DNA of 44,254 bases from a virus (IMGVR_UViG_3300018465_000006:1-44254), one strand, 5' to 3'. Counted from the stretch's first letter, positions 1 through 10,035 are shown. Notes: generated by a model from the letters alone, not told the origin. Made by a program: numbers and translations.

Positions 1-3000
1 TTAAACTTCTCGCCGAACTTCTCCCCTTCCGCTAGCCCTCGCATTGTGCTGTAGGCGGGGGAGAACTTACCCGTCCCGTAGTAGCCAAGCGTCCTGGCGG
101 CGTCCGGCTTATTGTGTTTCCCGTTCTTGTCCACGCTTCCCAAGGGGGAAAGTTGGGCGGCTACACGAATTGGGGCAAGGAGTCCGCCGAACGGGTCGAT
201 CTTCACCCCTCCGAGGCGGATCTTGCCGAAGTCAGAGCTGCGCACGTCGGTTTCAACGTCGAGCCCCTGCGCCTTGAGGATTTGAAGGGTTCCGTACATG
301 ACGCCGGCCACTTTGACGTAATCCTTGAGGATATTCGCCGCGAGCTTCGGGTTCTTTCTTATGATCGCATTGAAGGCGGGGGTTCCAAAGGCCGTTTTCC
401 ATCGGCTTACCATGAACCCAGGGGCAAACAGGGCGCCTGTTGCTTTGTTCAGCGCCTTCAGGTTCCCGGCCACCGTTCCGGTTCCGGCGCCGGTTACTGT
501 GTTGACGTACTCGGCAATCTGCCTAAGTTCACTGAGGGTCAAGTTCTGTTGCTTGCCTAACACCCTGAACCAAGGACGCTCCGACGTTTCGACCATCTGC
601 GAAAACTTCTCCATCCTCAGATCGTTCAGAAACGCCGTCATCTGCCGCTCGGATAGCTTGACGTTCGGAAGCCTGGATAACAGTTTAGAGGCTAGTAGTT
701 CGTTCGGGTGAGCGTTCGTGGTCGTGAACAGATCCAATCCCGCCGCCCGTGCCTGGTTGTATTTGGGGTGAAGCTTGATCTTCGCGATGGCTTCTGCTGC
801 TCTCGTCTCCGTAAGTGCCCCAAGCGACCTCTTGAGCGACCGGAGGGACATGATGGGATTGCTGCTCGTGACAAACGCGCCCTGGTTCATCAGCGCGGAC
901 ATGTCCGTGGATGCTACTAGTGTTCGAGGGGCATTGATAAGCTCCCCGCCATAGGCGAGCATCTTCTCGTATCCGTTGCGATTCTCGGCGTCGTACTTGG
1001 CTTTCAGTTCCTCGCGAACGTCAGCCGCCTTTACCTTTTCGGCCTCCAGTTCAATGCGAAGGCGCTCCAGCCCTGGTAGTTCTGGCAACTCCTCTCGTGT
1101 CTTGAAGTCGCCCTTAGCCGCTCTCTCCGTCCACTTATCGCGGAGCCTTGCGAGTCGTCCGGCTTGACTGGCTTCCGTTTGTTTTGCCGCTCGTTCCGCA
1201 CCCTTCAATGCCGAACGGGTTCGGTCGGTTTTCTTGGATACCAGCTCGCTCTTAAATTTCTTCGGTCGCTCGTATTCTCCCGACAACGCCCGGTGAATAT
1301 CCCCGTCCTCGATCTCGACCCCCGAAGCCTTGAGGGTGGTGCGAATCTTTGCCGTCAAATCGTCAAGACGTAACGCGCTCTCTTCAAGGAACGTCTTCGC
1401 GAGTTCCCGAATATCCGGCGCTATCTCTCCGATTCGCTTTGCGAGGTTATAAGCCGTCTGTGCGCCGAACGGGTCAGACATGATCTCGGTCGGCTTGGAT
1501 GCTTTCCACTTAGCGGAGATGTTCTCAACCGCTTTTGTTCGCCGCGCCTTGATTGCTTCGATGCTTCCCTTGGGGGCTTTTGATCCGCCCTGCTTTGCCA
1601 TCTGCCTTACCGATGCTTCGGCTTGGAGTTTGGCGCTCAGCTTCTCGGCGACCTCTAGGCGTCTCTCGAGGTCGCCGATCTTGGTTCCCATTGCGTCGGC
1701 TTTGACTTTGTACTCAGGCGCTAGAGCCTTGCCACCCTGGGTGGCCCTCCAATCGTTGTACAAGCCTGCTGGTGAGAAGTCTTCGTAGATGGCTTTGTTC
1801 CGTGCGGAGAACGCTCGAGACTGTTCGGTGCCCACATAGCGCGAGGCTTGGGTAATGGCGTCGATTTCCGACCGTACATCCTCCCTCAGTCGAACAAGTG
1901 CGGATGTGTCGCCGCCCTGGTTGATCCTAGCAGTGAGGTCGTTGTACTTCTTGTTGCCGGCCGCTTCTGCTCTGGCGAATGCCTTTACGTCCTCAGTTGT
2001 GGCGACAGGCGCTTTCTGCCCTCGCTCCACGTCGCTGACGATCTTCCTTGCTTTGGCGAGCTGCGTATCGTAGTCAGGAATTACTCCATCGTCAACCTTC
2101 GGAGTCTTCTTTAACTCGGGAAGATCAACGGCTTTTCGGAGGTCCGTTGATGCAGCGTTGGACGCGGCGAACTTCTGTACCTTCGGTGGCTCTGGTGTCT
2201 GTACGGGCTTGGGGGAGAGGTCTTCGGAAGCTCGCGTTCGTAATTCTGTTCGCTTGGTTAATCTTGGTTTTTCAAACAATGCTGTCGTTACGACATTCCC
2301 ATCATCAGGGAATCTGATTCCGTCATATCCTTTCGCCTTGAGTTGGCGCTTGATGATCTCCCATGCTTTCGTCTGGACGCCGTGAATTGCCGTCCCTTTA
2401 AGTGTCCCGTGAAGACCTGTCGTGGTGTTCCAGGAGAACGTGCCGTGATCCTTGGCCTCTCGGATGATTTTCGCAACAAGTTCATTACCTTCACTGTCCA
2501 GGCTGCCAATCACTTCACGGATCGTAGCCCGGTTGAATGAACTTTTCCAACCTTCGCCCTCTGCCATGTTGAGCAGGTTGCCCTTACCCTCTGCTTCGTA
2601 CCGGAACGCCTCTTTACTGAACGCTGCACCTTGTCGCCTTGTCTGAATTAGGTCAACATCATCCATTGTTAGGTTTGGATGGTTGCCTGTCAGCGGCAAG
2701 AGGTCTCCATCCTCGCCCATTTCCGCTATGGCTTTAAGAGTCCCGTCTGCCTGCCGGTCGTAAACGATGTCAGCGTCTCCGTCTCCGTACTTTACAAAGT
2801 AGGAGTCGGTAGCCTTCGCTCCTGCCCCGCCAGAACTGCTGTAATTCAGCGTTTCCCCTGGCCTTTCGGCAGTGAAGAACAGAGATTGGTCTTCTAGCTC
2901 ATTGAACTTGTGCGGGCTGCCGTGATAGAGAGTCTTGGATGCAGGAACGGAATGCGGCGGCCCCTTAAATGAAGAAGCCCCCTTATCGGAGGCTTTCAGT

Positions 3001-4175
3001 GTTTCGGTGGTGGGCTTCGGTGGTGGTCCTTTCTCGACCTTGGGTTTTATTCCTGATTCCGCTAGGCTTCCGGGAGATTGATAGTCGGGGGCCTCTTTTG
3101 GGGTGAACGTCGCGGGCTTAGGAGCCTCGGGAACCTTAGCTATTGTCCGGGTGGATTCCGCCAACTGTGCGGGGTTCATCCTGGCCTGAACATCTGGAAG
3201 GCTGGGGGTCTTCGGTAACGCACCCTTAACCGCTGCCCCGGTGGCTGCGCTCAGAGTGAAGGCATTCCACATGCCCATCAACTGGGCGGCGGCGTCCTCG
3301 TCTCCCTCTCCGATGCGGCGGAAGATGTCCAGCATTCCCGCGCCCGCTTGCTTTAAGCCCGTGTTGCCGCTCTTGTCGGCTCCTCTCGTGACCTGCTCGA
3401 CAAACGCCGGGAGCTGGGATGGGTCGAGATTCTTGATCGTCTCCGCCCAAATCTTCCCATCGGTGGTTTTGCGCATCTGCGCCTCGATCTCAGGCTTTAG
3501 GAAGATGCCGTTTGGAAACTTCTGCTTGATCCCACCCGCTATGATCTTGCTTGCTTCGTTTGCGGTGGTCTGGTACTCGTCTCCCTTCTGTTGAGCTGCG
3601 CCCGCAACGAGGTTCCAAACGCCCTCGGCCATCGTTCCCAGGTCACCAGAACCCAACTTAGATGCCGCTCTTTGGCCCGGAGTCAAGCCGGGAATGAGGT
3701 CGATCCTCTGAGCAGGGGTAAGCGGTACGTTCTGGCCGCCGACCTTAGCAGAGACCCCAACAGAGTTGCCCTGCGTCACAACCGGCCTGGTTGCCATGCT
3801 TGGCTGCCGGTCGGGAGGAGGCAGCAGATTCATAGCCTTCTTCGGCTTTGCTTCCAACTTAGTGCCACCCATCGCGATCTGCCCGGCCAACGGAACACCA
3901 GCCATACCAGCGGCAGCGATAACCGTCTTCTTTTGAGTGCCCGTAATCTCGCTTGGGCTAACGGGCTTCCCGCCCTGCTCGATGGTGTTGGCAAACGGGT
4001 TGACGGGCGCAAACCCGCCAAGTTCGCCTTGCATTGGCGCGGGCTTCGCCTTTGTTTTGGGCTTCGACTTGTTCAGTTCATCCAGGTACGGGTTACCTGT
4101 TGACGCTTGCTCGGGCACTAGCTCTTGCTTCTGCCCCTTGGATGCGGCCAACTCTTGGAGGTAGGGATTGTTCAT
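1..4175 (-). CDS. Polyvalent virion protein with ADP-ribosyltransferase-like domain, N-terminal 1391 residues
   Basis: The open frame starts at ATG 4175 and runs without a stop to the left edge. It continues at 44254-44069, giving 1451 residues. The start overlaps the stop of the upstream gene as ATGA. Residues 1 to about 400 are Pro/Lys/Gln-rich and low in complexity, and repeat the motif NPYL near the N-terminus. At about residues 413-645 lies an ADP-ribosyltransferase-like domain of the kind found in phage polyvalent proteins: LYHGSPHKF opens it and GYDGIRFPDDGNVV with a following beta-strand closes it. A long charged, coiled-coil-like stretch follows (about 650-1200). The C-terminus resembles the large-polyvalent-protein domains (LPD38-like) that end such proteins. 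Proteins of this family are thought to be packaged in the capsid and injected with DNA, where the enzyme domain may modify host targets. The domain call is from motif recognition only, and catalytic residues beyond the first His are not assigned. Confidence 0.72.
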   Translation of the reverse strand, partial: MNNPYLQELAASKGQKQELVPEQASTGNPYLDELNKSKPKTKAKPAPMQGELGGFAPVNPFANTIEQGGKPVSPSEITGTQKKTVIAAAGMAGVPLAGQIAMGGTKLEAKPKKAMNLLPPPDRQPSMATRPVVTQGNSVGVSAKVGGQNVPLTPAQRIDLIPGLTPGQRAASKLGSGDLGTMAEGVWNLVAGAAQQKGDEYQTTANEASKIIAGGIKQKFPNGIFLKPEIEAQMRKTTDGKIWAETIKNLDPSQLPAFVEQVTRGADKSGNTGLKQAGAGMLDIFRRIGEGDEDAAAQLMGMWNAFTLSAATGAAVKGALPKTPSLPDVQARMNPAQLAESTRTIAKVPEAPKPATFTPKEAPDYQSPGSLAESGIKPKVEKGPPPKPTTETLKASDKGASSFKGPPHSVPASKTLYHGSPHKFNELEDQSLFFTAERPGETLNYSSSGGAGAKATDSYFVKYGDGDADIVYDRQADGTLKAIAEMGEDGDLLPLTGNHPNLTMDDVDLIQTRRQGAAFSKEAFRYEAEGKGNLLNMAEGEGWKSSFNRATIREVIGSLDSEGNELVAKIIREAKDHGTFSWNTTTGLHGTLKGTAIHGVQTKAWEIIKRQLKAKGYDGIRFPDDGNVVTTALFEKPRLTKRTELRTRASEDLSPKPVQTPEPPKVQKFAASNAASTDLRKAVDLPELKKTPKVDDGVIPDYDTQLAKARKIVSDVERGQKAPVATTEDVKAFARAEAAGNKKYNDLTARINQGGDTSALVRLREDVRSEIDAITQASRYVGTEQSRAFSARNKAIYEDFSPAGLYNDWRATQGGKALAPEYKVKADAMGTKIGDLERRLEVAEKLSAKLQAEASVRQMAKQGGSKAPKGSIEAIKARRTKAVENISAKWKASKPTEIMSDPFGAQTAYNLAKRIGEIAPDIRELAKTFLEESALRLDDLTAKIRTTLKASGVEIEDGDIHRALSGEYERPKKFKSELVSKKTDRTRSALKGAERAAKQTEASQAGRLARLRDKWTERAAKGDFKTREELPELPGLERLRIELEAEKVKAADVREELKAKYDAENRNGYEKMLAYGGELINAPRTLVASTDMSALMNQGAFVTSSNPIMSLRSLKRSLGALTETRAAEAIAKIKLHPKYNQARAAGLDLFTTTNAHPNELLASKLLSRLPNVKLSERQMTAFLNDLRMEKFSQMVETSERPWFRVLGKQQNLTLSELRQIAEYVNTVTGAGTGTVAGNLKALNKATGALFAPGFMVSRWKTAFGTPAFNAIIRKNPKLAANILKDYVKVAGVMYGTLQILKAQGLDVETDVRSSDFGKIRLGGVKIDPFGGLLAPIRVAAQLSPLGSVDKNGKHNKPDAARTLGYYGTGKFSPAYSTMRGLAEGEKFGEKF

Positions 4176-5458
4176 AGATCAAAACCGGTATCCCGCTTGA
4201 AGTACTGCCGAATCTTGGCTTTGTCCGACTCTGGGGCGCCCCCGCGGGTGAGTTCGTCAATAGCCTGTTGAGCTGCTTGTCTCTTCTGAGCTACAGCGTC
4301 AGACCCACCGAGAGATTGAAGTTGCTGGATGCGAGCCCTAGACCCCGCGATGCTGCGCTGAATCTCTCCCGCCGCTTTCGTCTTAGCCTCTGATTCAGCC
4401 TTGAAGAAGCCCGCGTCTGCCGTCTGTGCCGGGTCGTCCATCCACTGTTGAAGCTCCGCCTCCTTCTCGGCAATGTTCAATTGCTCCTGGAAGATTTGGC
4501 GATCAATGAAGGACACCCCGAATGGGTTCTTTTTGCGCCACTCGTGCTCTCTGTTTCTAGCGTTGAGATTCCCCTGAGCTACACGAGCGTCGTTCTGCCA
4601 TTTCTTAATCTGGGCATCTCGCACCTTCCCTTGGCTCTCCCAGACCTTCCACTTCTTATCGAAGTCGAGGAGCTTCTTCGTATGGATCTCCTGGTCCCGC
4701 TTGTTCTTGTCCGCAATCGCCTTGGTTTGGGCCGTCTCTTTCCCCTCTCCCGCTGTCGGCTTGCCGATGCTCGGGCGGAGCTTCATGTACAGCTCGTCGC
4801 TGATTCTGTCTTGGTCGTACAGTGCATCGAGCGCCGCCTCTCGACTGATCCCGTACCGAAGGCTCATCGCCTTGATCTGTTGGTCTGCTGCTTTGGCATT
4901 GTCCTTCAACTCAGCCCGGTAGTTAAGCCCCTTCTGTGTGGCCTCAAGCTGCTTGTCGCGGAACGCCTTATCCTCATCTCGTTCCTTGTCTCGATACTGC
5001 CGGTTGATGCTTCCCTCAGCTACCTCGGCGCCATACTTGGCTGCGTTCAGCTTTCCTTGATGAGCTGCTTGAGATTGCTGGTTTTGAATCTGCCAGTTCT
5101 GCATGGATCTCTGGGTTTCCCGATCCGCCCGTTGGCCCTTAGCCCCCAGGTAGTTTTGAGCGAACCCTGCGGCCTCCCTGCCACCACCAAGCAGAAGGGA
5201 TAGGAGTAACCCTCCGCCTCCAACAACGGCGTCACTGGTGCGGAATGCCGGACTTGTGCGCTCTGGCATGGGAGACATAGCGGGGGGATTCGCTAGGAGG
5301 TCGACCAGGTTGCGGTTGGCGGCATCGTAGCCGGACGTGTCGATTGATCCGCCGTAATTCGGCACAGAGGGCTCCATCGCCGCGGTGTACGGTGGGGACA
5401 TTTCCAGGTTTGGGTTGCCGAGTAGTCCCGCCTGCTGGAGAAGGGCTGTGAGTGACAT
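4172..5458 (-). CDS. Putative internal virion protein, helical, 428 aa
   Basis: No enzyme motif is visible. After a Pro/Gly-rich N-terminus and a hydrophobic run near residues 78-92 (VVGGGGLLLSLLLGGG), the protein is long, highly charged, Gln/Lys/Glu-rich and almost certainly alpha-helical with coiled coils. It lies between the nozzle-side genes and the polyvalent protein, and its stop overlaps the polyvalent start by 4 bases. In podoviruses this is where internal core or ejection proteins (functionally like T7 gp14-gp16) are encoded. The Gly-rich hydrophobic segment could insert in a membrane during DNA entry. Function is inferred from position and composition. Confidence 0.6.
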   Translation of the reverse strand: MSLTALLQQAGLLGNPNLEMSPPYTAAMEPSVPNYGGSIDTSGYDAANRNLVDLLANPPAMSPMPERTSPAFRTSDAVVGGGGLLLSLLLGGGREAAGFAQNYLGAKGQRADRETQRSMQNWQIQNQQSQAAHQGKLNAAKYGAEVAEGSINRQYRDKERDEDKAFRDKQLEATQKGLNYRAELKDNAKAADQQIKAMSLRYGISREAALDALYDQDRISDELYMKLRPSIGKPTAGEGKETAQTKAIADKNKRDQEIHTKKLLDFDKKWKVWESQGKVRDAQIKKWQNDARVAQGNLNARNREHEWRKKNPFGVSFIDRQIFQEQLNIAEKEAELQQWMDDPAQTADAGFFKAESEAKTKAAGEIQRSIAGSRARIQQLQSLGGSDAVAQKRQAAQQAIDELTRGGAPESDKAKIRQYFKRDTGFDL

Positions 5459-6114
5459 TACGCTAACCCCTGCTTGGCGGCATTAACCGTAGCCTGAATA
5501 GCAGGATTGACTCCCCCACCGAACAACTTCCCGAGGTCCAACCCGCCCGTTACTGCGCCGAGGATCGAACCTAATCCGCCACCAGAAGCTTCCTTTGCGG
5601 CTCTACGATCCTTGTTTCTGGACCTTTCCGCCTCGAGGCTCTGGACAAGTTGCATGGCCTGATTCCATAGAGGATGCTGTTGGCCCTGAACGAGGATCTG
5701 TAAGGCGTTCATGTACGCCCGGTTGATGCGCTCGCCCTCGTCGGCTTGATACTGGTTTGCGTCTCGCTGCGCCTGCCCTTGGGAAGATAGCTTTGCCGCC
5801 ATTGAATACTCGGGCCCGAATCCTCTTGCGGAGAGTTCGTCCGCGGTGTTCTGCCCCACAGCTTGGCCACGGTTCAGCATTCCCATTACGTCTCGCTGGG
5901 TTTGCGCTTGGATGTTGCCGGGAGAGTTCACAGACAGGACGTTGCCGATCATGCTCTGGCGACCCTGCTCGAGTTCGTTCGCGAACATAGCCCCGCTCTT
6001 TAAGGAAGGAGCCATGTAGCTCAATAGGTCGTATTGCAGGTGCTTGGGGGCCGTATTCGCCTGGTCGTAGCCCATGTCCAAAAACCTTTGCTTGTAGGGT
6101 GGGGTGTAAGCCAT
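5458..6114 (-). CDS. Putative internal virion/ejection protein, 218 aa
   Basis: The ATG at 6114 follows the 6123-6560 gene closely, and the stop shares one base with the next start at 5458. The N-terminal three quarters are Gln/Ala/Asn-rich and helical, with frequent small-residue spacing. The C-terminus holds a Gly-rich hydrophobic patch (GGGLGSILGAVTGGLDLG) that looks membrane-active. Together with the next two genes it forms a set of three proteins between tail nozzle and polyvalent protein, which is the usual place of podoviral ejection proteins. No specific family was recognised. Confidence 0.55.
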   Translation of the reverse strand: MAYTPPYKQRFLDMGYDQANTAPKHLQYDLLSYMAPSLKSGAMFANELEQGRQSMIGNVLSVNSPGNIQAQTQRDVMGMLNRGQAVGQNTADELSARGFGPEYSMAAKLSSQGQAQRDANQYQADEGERINRAYMNALQILVQGQQHPLWNQAMQLVQSLEAERSRNKDRRAAKEASGGGLGSILGAVTGGLDLGKLFGGGVNPAIQATVNAAKQGLA

Positions 6115-6122
6115 TTCTTTTC

Positions 6123-6560
6123 CTATAGGTGGTAGCCAATGCGGTTCATCGACCAGTTGTCAAAAGCCGCTTCCATGTAGTAGTCAAAGGTTCCGGTCCC
6201 GGTTAACGGGATGTCGAACCATATCGAATAACGGGTGTCTGTGCCACAGTGAAAGTCGATCTCAGGTGAGCCGTTCTCTTGCCGGTAATAACCGATAGCC
6301 GGGCCTCCCTGAAGGTGGTAGATGATCCTCACTTTCACCGCATTTGCGGGTGCGCCGGCGCTAATCGTTGTCCAGGCGCCGAGGGTTCCGCTTGCCTCGT
6401 CCGCAAGCTCTACCGGGTCTTCCTCGGTGAAAGTTGTTCCCGCGGAGGCCGATGATGCTGATGCGGCAATTAAGGATTGGACTTTCTTCAGGCTTAAACC
6501 GGGGTTGGAGTCGATCCGCTGAATGATGGAGGCGACTTGCGCTTGCAGTTCCTCAAGCAC
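6123..6560 (-). CDS. Putative virion protein, 145 aa
   Basis: The start overlaps the last codons of the nozzle gene (8 bases). A short helical N-terminus (LEELQAQVASIIQRID) is followed by an Ala/Ser linker and a beta-rich C-terminal domain of about 90 residues with many aromatic and Gly residues. Such a short coiled-coil plus beta-sandwich layout is common in small tail-tip or fibre proteins, but no family was recognised. It is translated with the structural genes, so it is probably a virion component. Confidence 0.5.
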   Translation of the reverse strand: MLEELQAQVASIIQRIDSNPGLSLKKVQSLIAASASSASAGTTFTEEDPVELADEASGTLGAWTTISAGAPANAVKVRIIYHLQGGPAIGYYRQENGSPEIDFHCGTDTRYSIWFDIPLTGTGTFDYYMEAAFDNWSMNRIGYHL

Positions 6561-9075
6561 GATCTCCTCCCGGGGTTGCTTTCTCCTTGCTGACCTTAAT
6601 CCCGATGTACTTCAGGAACTTTCCAGCCATCACCTTGCCGGAGATGGTGATCTTCACCGCCGCGGCCCTAATCGCCGAATCCTGGCTTGTCTTGGTCGAC
6701 GTCTCCCACCGGTACGCCCGAGTGGTGGAGACAGCTACATCTATTGACCCGTTGCCGGAACCTGTATTGGTGGCGTCGTGCTCGTCCACCCTGGCAACCG
6801 TCCAAGTTCCTCCGGTGATTGCGTCAGTAACAACGCAAACCGAGCCCCAGACCCTTTGAGAGAACATATCGTCATGGGTCTCTCCAGTAGTGAAAGTTCC
6901 AGTGATTGCGGTTCCATCATCATCGGTCTGACCCGACTTCTCGAGTTGGTAAATCCTGCCCTCTTTGGTGAACCCAATCAACTTCCTCGATGAGCCCGAG
7001 CCTTGGATGGCCACGCCTTCCCAGTTTTGGGCGGCGGTGGCATAAGAGTCCCTAACCCAAGATTGAGACTGAATGTCATACTGCATCGCCCGTTGGTTGA
7101 TCGATGCTCCCGACGCTCGGTAGTAGAGGCCATACCGTTCTTTGTAGACCACTCCGCAGGCTTTGGTCATATCGCCCGACTCAAACTGATCGTCGACTTC
7201 ATAAAGCGAAACCGGGGGAGATTCGATCCCGCCATTGAAGACTCTAACGATCAACTCTCCGTCGAGGTAGACAATAGAGCCGCGGTTCCTTACAATCGAC
7301 CTAGGATAGATCGTCCCGTGCTCGGTCATTAAAGTAGGTCTGCTGAGTGAAGCAGCATCGCGCCCCTCGAATCGCCTCACCGCTCCGGTTGTGAAGCAGG
7401 CTACGGGCGAGACCCCTACCAGCGTCCCGGGAATCGGAACGAGTGCGTAAACGTCTTCGCCGGGGAAAGATTTTGAAAGACCGGAGTTCGGGTCTGGGTA
7501 GCCGTCCCCATCTTCATCAGTCGCCAACGCCCTGAATCTAAGCGGGTGGAGTTCGTCCGAAATCCATACCTGGTTGGTCCCACCGTTAACACCCCCAAGA
7601 TATAGACGGTCGTTGTTGATGCATCCCGCCCTGGCACTCAGTGCGCCTCGTCCTCCGGGTGAAGGTGAGGGCCGGAATTCTGCTCTATCCGCGCTTGGAA
7701 CCGTGTCGTTAAATGGATTGTTCGAGACTCCCATATCCGCCACGAATAGGGCCCTCAAATCACCCGGCTCCATCCGGTACAAAAATGTCGCGTCGGCAGT
7801 GGGAGTGCCTGAAGGGGTTGAGCCTCCCCAGTCGATTCGGTAGGCATAGAAGAACTGACTAAACTCGGGGAACTTGTACGGTATGTTCAGCGAAACCCCA
7901 TACTCGGAAAGCGCCGCGGTCGGCTGCGCGGTAAGCACCATTCCAGGCGACTCCGCCCGAGAGAACATCTTCGCCCACGCCAGCTCGTAAGAGGTCCCCT
8001 GGGGGATTCTCCCCATCGCTAAAATGCCTGAAATCCGGAAGGTTCTGGATGCGGCAAATGTTCGAGCGAACTCAAGTTCGATGGCTTCAACCGCGGTAAG
8101 CCCCGATGCTACGGATTGCTCGAGATGGAACGCCGCGAGGTAATACCCGCCACCTAAAGACTGAATGGCCGGGTCAACGCGATTGGCCCCTTGAGCGTCG
8201 TAAATCTGCGTCTCGTTTCCGCTCTGGACCACAACAACGTTTGCATAGTTGTGGATTGGGTCAACCTGGGAATCATAGAAGACGATGCCTAACTGTCTTG
8301 ACCTCGAGAGGTTAAGCGTGTCACCCGTCGTTTCGGAATTACCGAAGATGTTGACGCAGGAGTTCGTTCCGAATGCGACCCGAACCCAGTCGGTGGTGGC
8401 CGTGCTTGTGGTGACAGTAACGTAAACCTCGCACAGTGGAGCCGACCCTGTTTCAGCAGTGGTTACGTTCGCGCCTGAGTCGGTGGCCGCAATCAATGCG
8501 GGGTCGTTGACGTAAACGTATCCTCCGGGAACTGGCCGGTAAGAGCCCGGGCTAAAGGTCGAAACGTCGTAGTTCGGAATGAGGTCCATCGACCCCGTAC
8601 CCGTAAGTCCAGCCTTGAAAATCCTTGGCGCGTCGGACGTTCCGTTGGAGATGTACAGGAAATCGCCTGCATCATTGGTGCCGTCGTTAATCCCGAGTTC
8701 TCTGTAGGGAACAAAGATGACGTCCCCATCTGTTGAGAACCTGGTGGCGTCCCCCGTGCTGCGGGTGTATTCGGTTCCCGTCCACGGTGAGCCGCTTGTA
8801 TCGATCCGGTAAACCCGTGTTGTTCCAGAAACCCTAAGAGCGACGAAGGTGTACTCGGTTCCGGCGAGCGTCCCCACCCAATGCCCTTTGTATTCGGCGC
8901 TTGCGACAATTACCCCGTTCGTGAGTTCGTCGCATCCTAATCTCCCCTGAACGGAATCCCGGGAAGTTCGGATGTTCTCAAGCAGGCGCCATTGAACCGT
9001 CGACGGGTCGACCGACGAGCGCATGGTCCGCATGGGAACCTTGCCCGGTTCGTAGAGTGGGATTCTGTCGTTCAT
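6553..9075 (-). CDS. Tail nozzle protein (tail tubular protein B-like), 840 aa
   Basis: The protein opens with RIPLYEPGKVPMRT and, near residue 45, LGCDELTNGV, then becomes almost entirely beta-rich. Repeated blades occur, for example around DGELIVRVFNGGIESPP and MQYDIQSQSWVRDS, as expected for the beta-propeller or nozzle fold of T7 gp12-type tail tube proteins. Length (840 aa) and position directly behind the adaptor gene match that role, which is to form the end of the short tail through which DNA leaves. The assignment rests on architecture and synteny. A large plain tail-needle or stabilisation protein is the alternative. Confidence 0.65.
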   Translation of the reverse strand: MNDRIPLYEPGKVPMRTMRSSVDPSTVQWRLLENIRTSRDSVQGRLGCDELTNGVIVASAEYKGHWVGTLAGTEYTFVALRVSGTTRVYRIDTSGSPWTGTEYTRSTGDATRFSTDGDVIFVPYRELGINDGTNDAGDFLYISNGTSDAPRIFKAGLTGTGSMDLIPNYDVSTFSPGSYRPVPGGYVYVNDPALIAATDSGANVTTAETGSAPLCEVYVTVTTSTATTDWVRVAFGTNSCVNIFGNSETTGDTLNLSRSRQLGIVFYDSQVDPIHNYANVVVVQSGNETQIYDAQGANRVDPAIQSLGGGYYLAAFHLEQSVASGLTAVEAIELEFARTFAASRTFRISGILAMGRIPQGTSYELAWAKMFSRAESPGMVLTAQPTAALSEYGVSLNIPYKFPEFSQFFYAYRIDWGGSTPSGTPTADATFLYRMEPGDLRALFVADMGVSNNPFNDTVPSADRAEFRPSPSPGGRGALSARAGCINNDRLYLGGVNGGTNQVWISDELHPLRFRALATDEDGDGYPDPNSGLSKSFPGEDVYALVPIPGTLVGVSPVACFTTGAVRRFEGRDAASLSRPTLMTEHGTIYPRSIVRNRGSIVYLDGELIVRVFNGGIESPPVSLYEVDDQFESGDMTKACGVVYKERYGLYYRASGASINQRAMQYDIQSQSWVRDSYATAAQNWEGVAIQGSGSSRKLIGFTKEGRIYQLEKSGQTDDDGTAITGTFTTGETHDDMFSQRVWGSVCVVTDAITGGTWTVARVDEHDATNTGSGNGSIDVAVSTTRAYRWETSTKTSQDSAIRAAAVKITISGKVMAGKFLKYIGIKVSKEKATPGGDRA

Positions 9076-9123
9076 TGAAGTATTGGCGGGAGCAGAACGG
9101 AGAGGCGGCTCCGCCCGCCCCCG

Positions 9124-10035
9124 CTAATAGACCCTTCGAGGCGAGTAGTGATAGGGCAACAGGAAAACCCCGGACCCTTCCTCTTGGGCGGCGTGAAAAG
9201 CTACAAATTCGTCCATCGCGAGCTGGTAAAGCTCCCGCTCGCGTTTCATCAAAGCGGTGTCCCTGATGGCCCGGGCGTAGCGCCAGCAAATGCCCATCAC
9301 GAAGACGTCAGAGTTCGGCCCGATATTTGGCAGCGTGTCCCCTGATACAAACGTGGTCGAGCGGCGGGCGAAGATTCTAAGTGCCGGCGACTCAGGTCCG
9401 ACAACGATTCCCCCCGACGTGTAGGCGCTGTTTCCCGCCACGCCAGAAGTTAAGTCTTCATCTGAGTAAAGCCCGAAGGTTGTCGTGGAATAACCCGTGA
9501 CCTTGGCATAACCCAGAACGTTTGCGGCCGTATTCCCACCCACGTTGTTTGGCCATACGGGATCTCCGTCTTCCAAACCGTGCGCCGTGGTGGTTGTGAT
9601 AACGGTTGGGGTCGCGTTCGTAGCATCGGAGACAACTAACGTCGTTGAATCCGGCTTCGGTCTAACCCCGATGGTTTTAACCCCCGTATTGGAAGAAGAC
9701 TCTGAACCCAGGAAGTAGCCCTGTGGCGACCCTGCGTCCTCAGTTCTCCAAGACGGGGAGTAGAGATCAAGCTCCTCCTCTCGCAAAAGCGGCAGCGGTT
9801 GACTCGCGGTCGCCGATGTGTAGAGGTGAACCTTACTGATGGAAACCGCCGTTTCAGCGAGCGTCATCTCCCGGTCGTTTTCGGTTAGGCCTTGCCATAT
9901 CTCACCGTCCAGGAAGTTGAACTTACTAGCGAGCAATGCCCATTCGTCGTTCAAGTACGCGAGCGCAGGGGTATCTCCCATCTCTGGGAAGGTCTCCTGC
10001 GCCCTAAGAATCGCTTGTGCGGCGGTTAGTGCCAT
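9124..10035 (-). CDS. Head-tail adaptor (tail tubular protein A-like), 303 aa
   Basis: The N-terminal region (ALTAAQAILRAQETFPEMG, then ALAYLNDEWALLASKFNF) and the C-terminal helices (CWRYARAIRDTALMKRERELYQLAMDEF, read in two parts) have the helix-bundle look of gp6/gp11-type adaptors that dock on the portal. A beta-rich insert of about 130 residues in between, rich in Thr and Gly, may project outward. It sits between the capsid-side genes and the nozzle gene. It has its own ATG at 10035, sharing one base with the stop of the upstream gene. Role inferred from fold pattern and gene order. Confidence 0.6.
   Translation of the reverse strand: MALTAAQAILRAQETFPEMGDTPALAYLNDEWALLASKFNFLDGEIWQGLTENDREMTLAETAVSISKVHLYTSATASQPLPLLREEELDLYSPSWRTEDAGSPQGYFLGSESSSNTGVKTIGVRPKPDSTTLVVSDATNATPTVITTTTAHGLEDGDPVWPNNVGGNTAANVLGYAKVTGYSTTTFGLYSDEDLTSGVAGNSAYTSGGIVVGPESPALRIFARRSTTFVSGDTLPNIGPNSDVFVMGICWRYARAIRDTALMKRERELYQLAMDEFVAFHAAQEEGSGVFLLPYHYSPRRVY

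Noticed and set aside
1-5. TTAAA at both ends as a transposon target duplication
   Set aside because: No transposase is present and the ends split a gene that reads through when joined, so a linearised circle is the simpler reading.
4448-5203. 251-residue plus-strand open frame
   Set aside because: Mirror of the helical internal virion protein gene on the minus strand. Leu-rich repetitive product, no ribosome site, all neighbours on the other strand.
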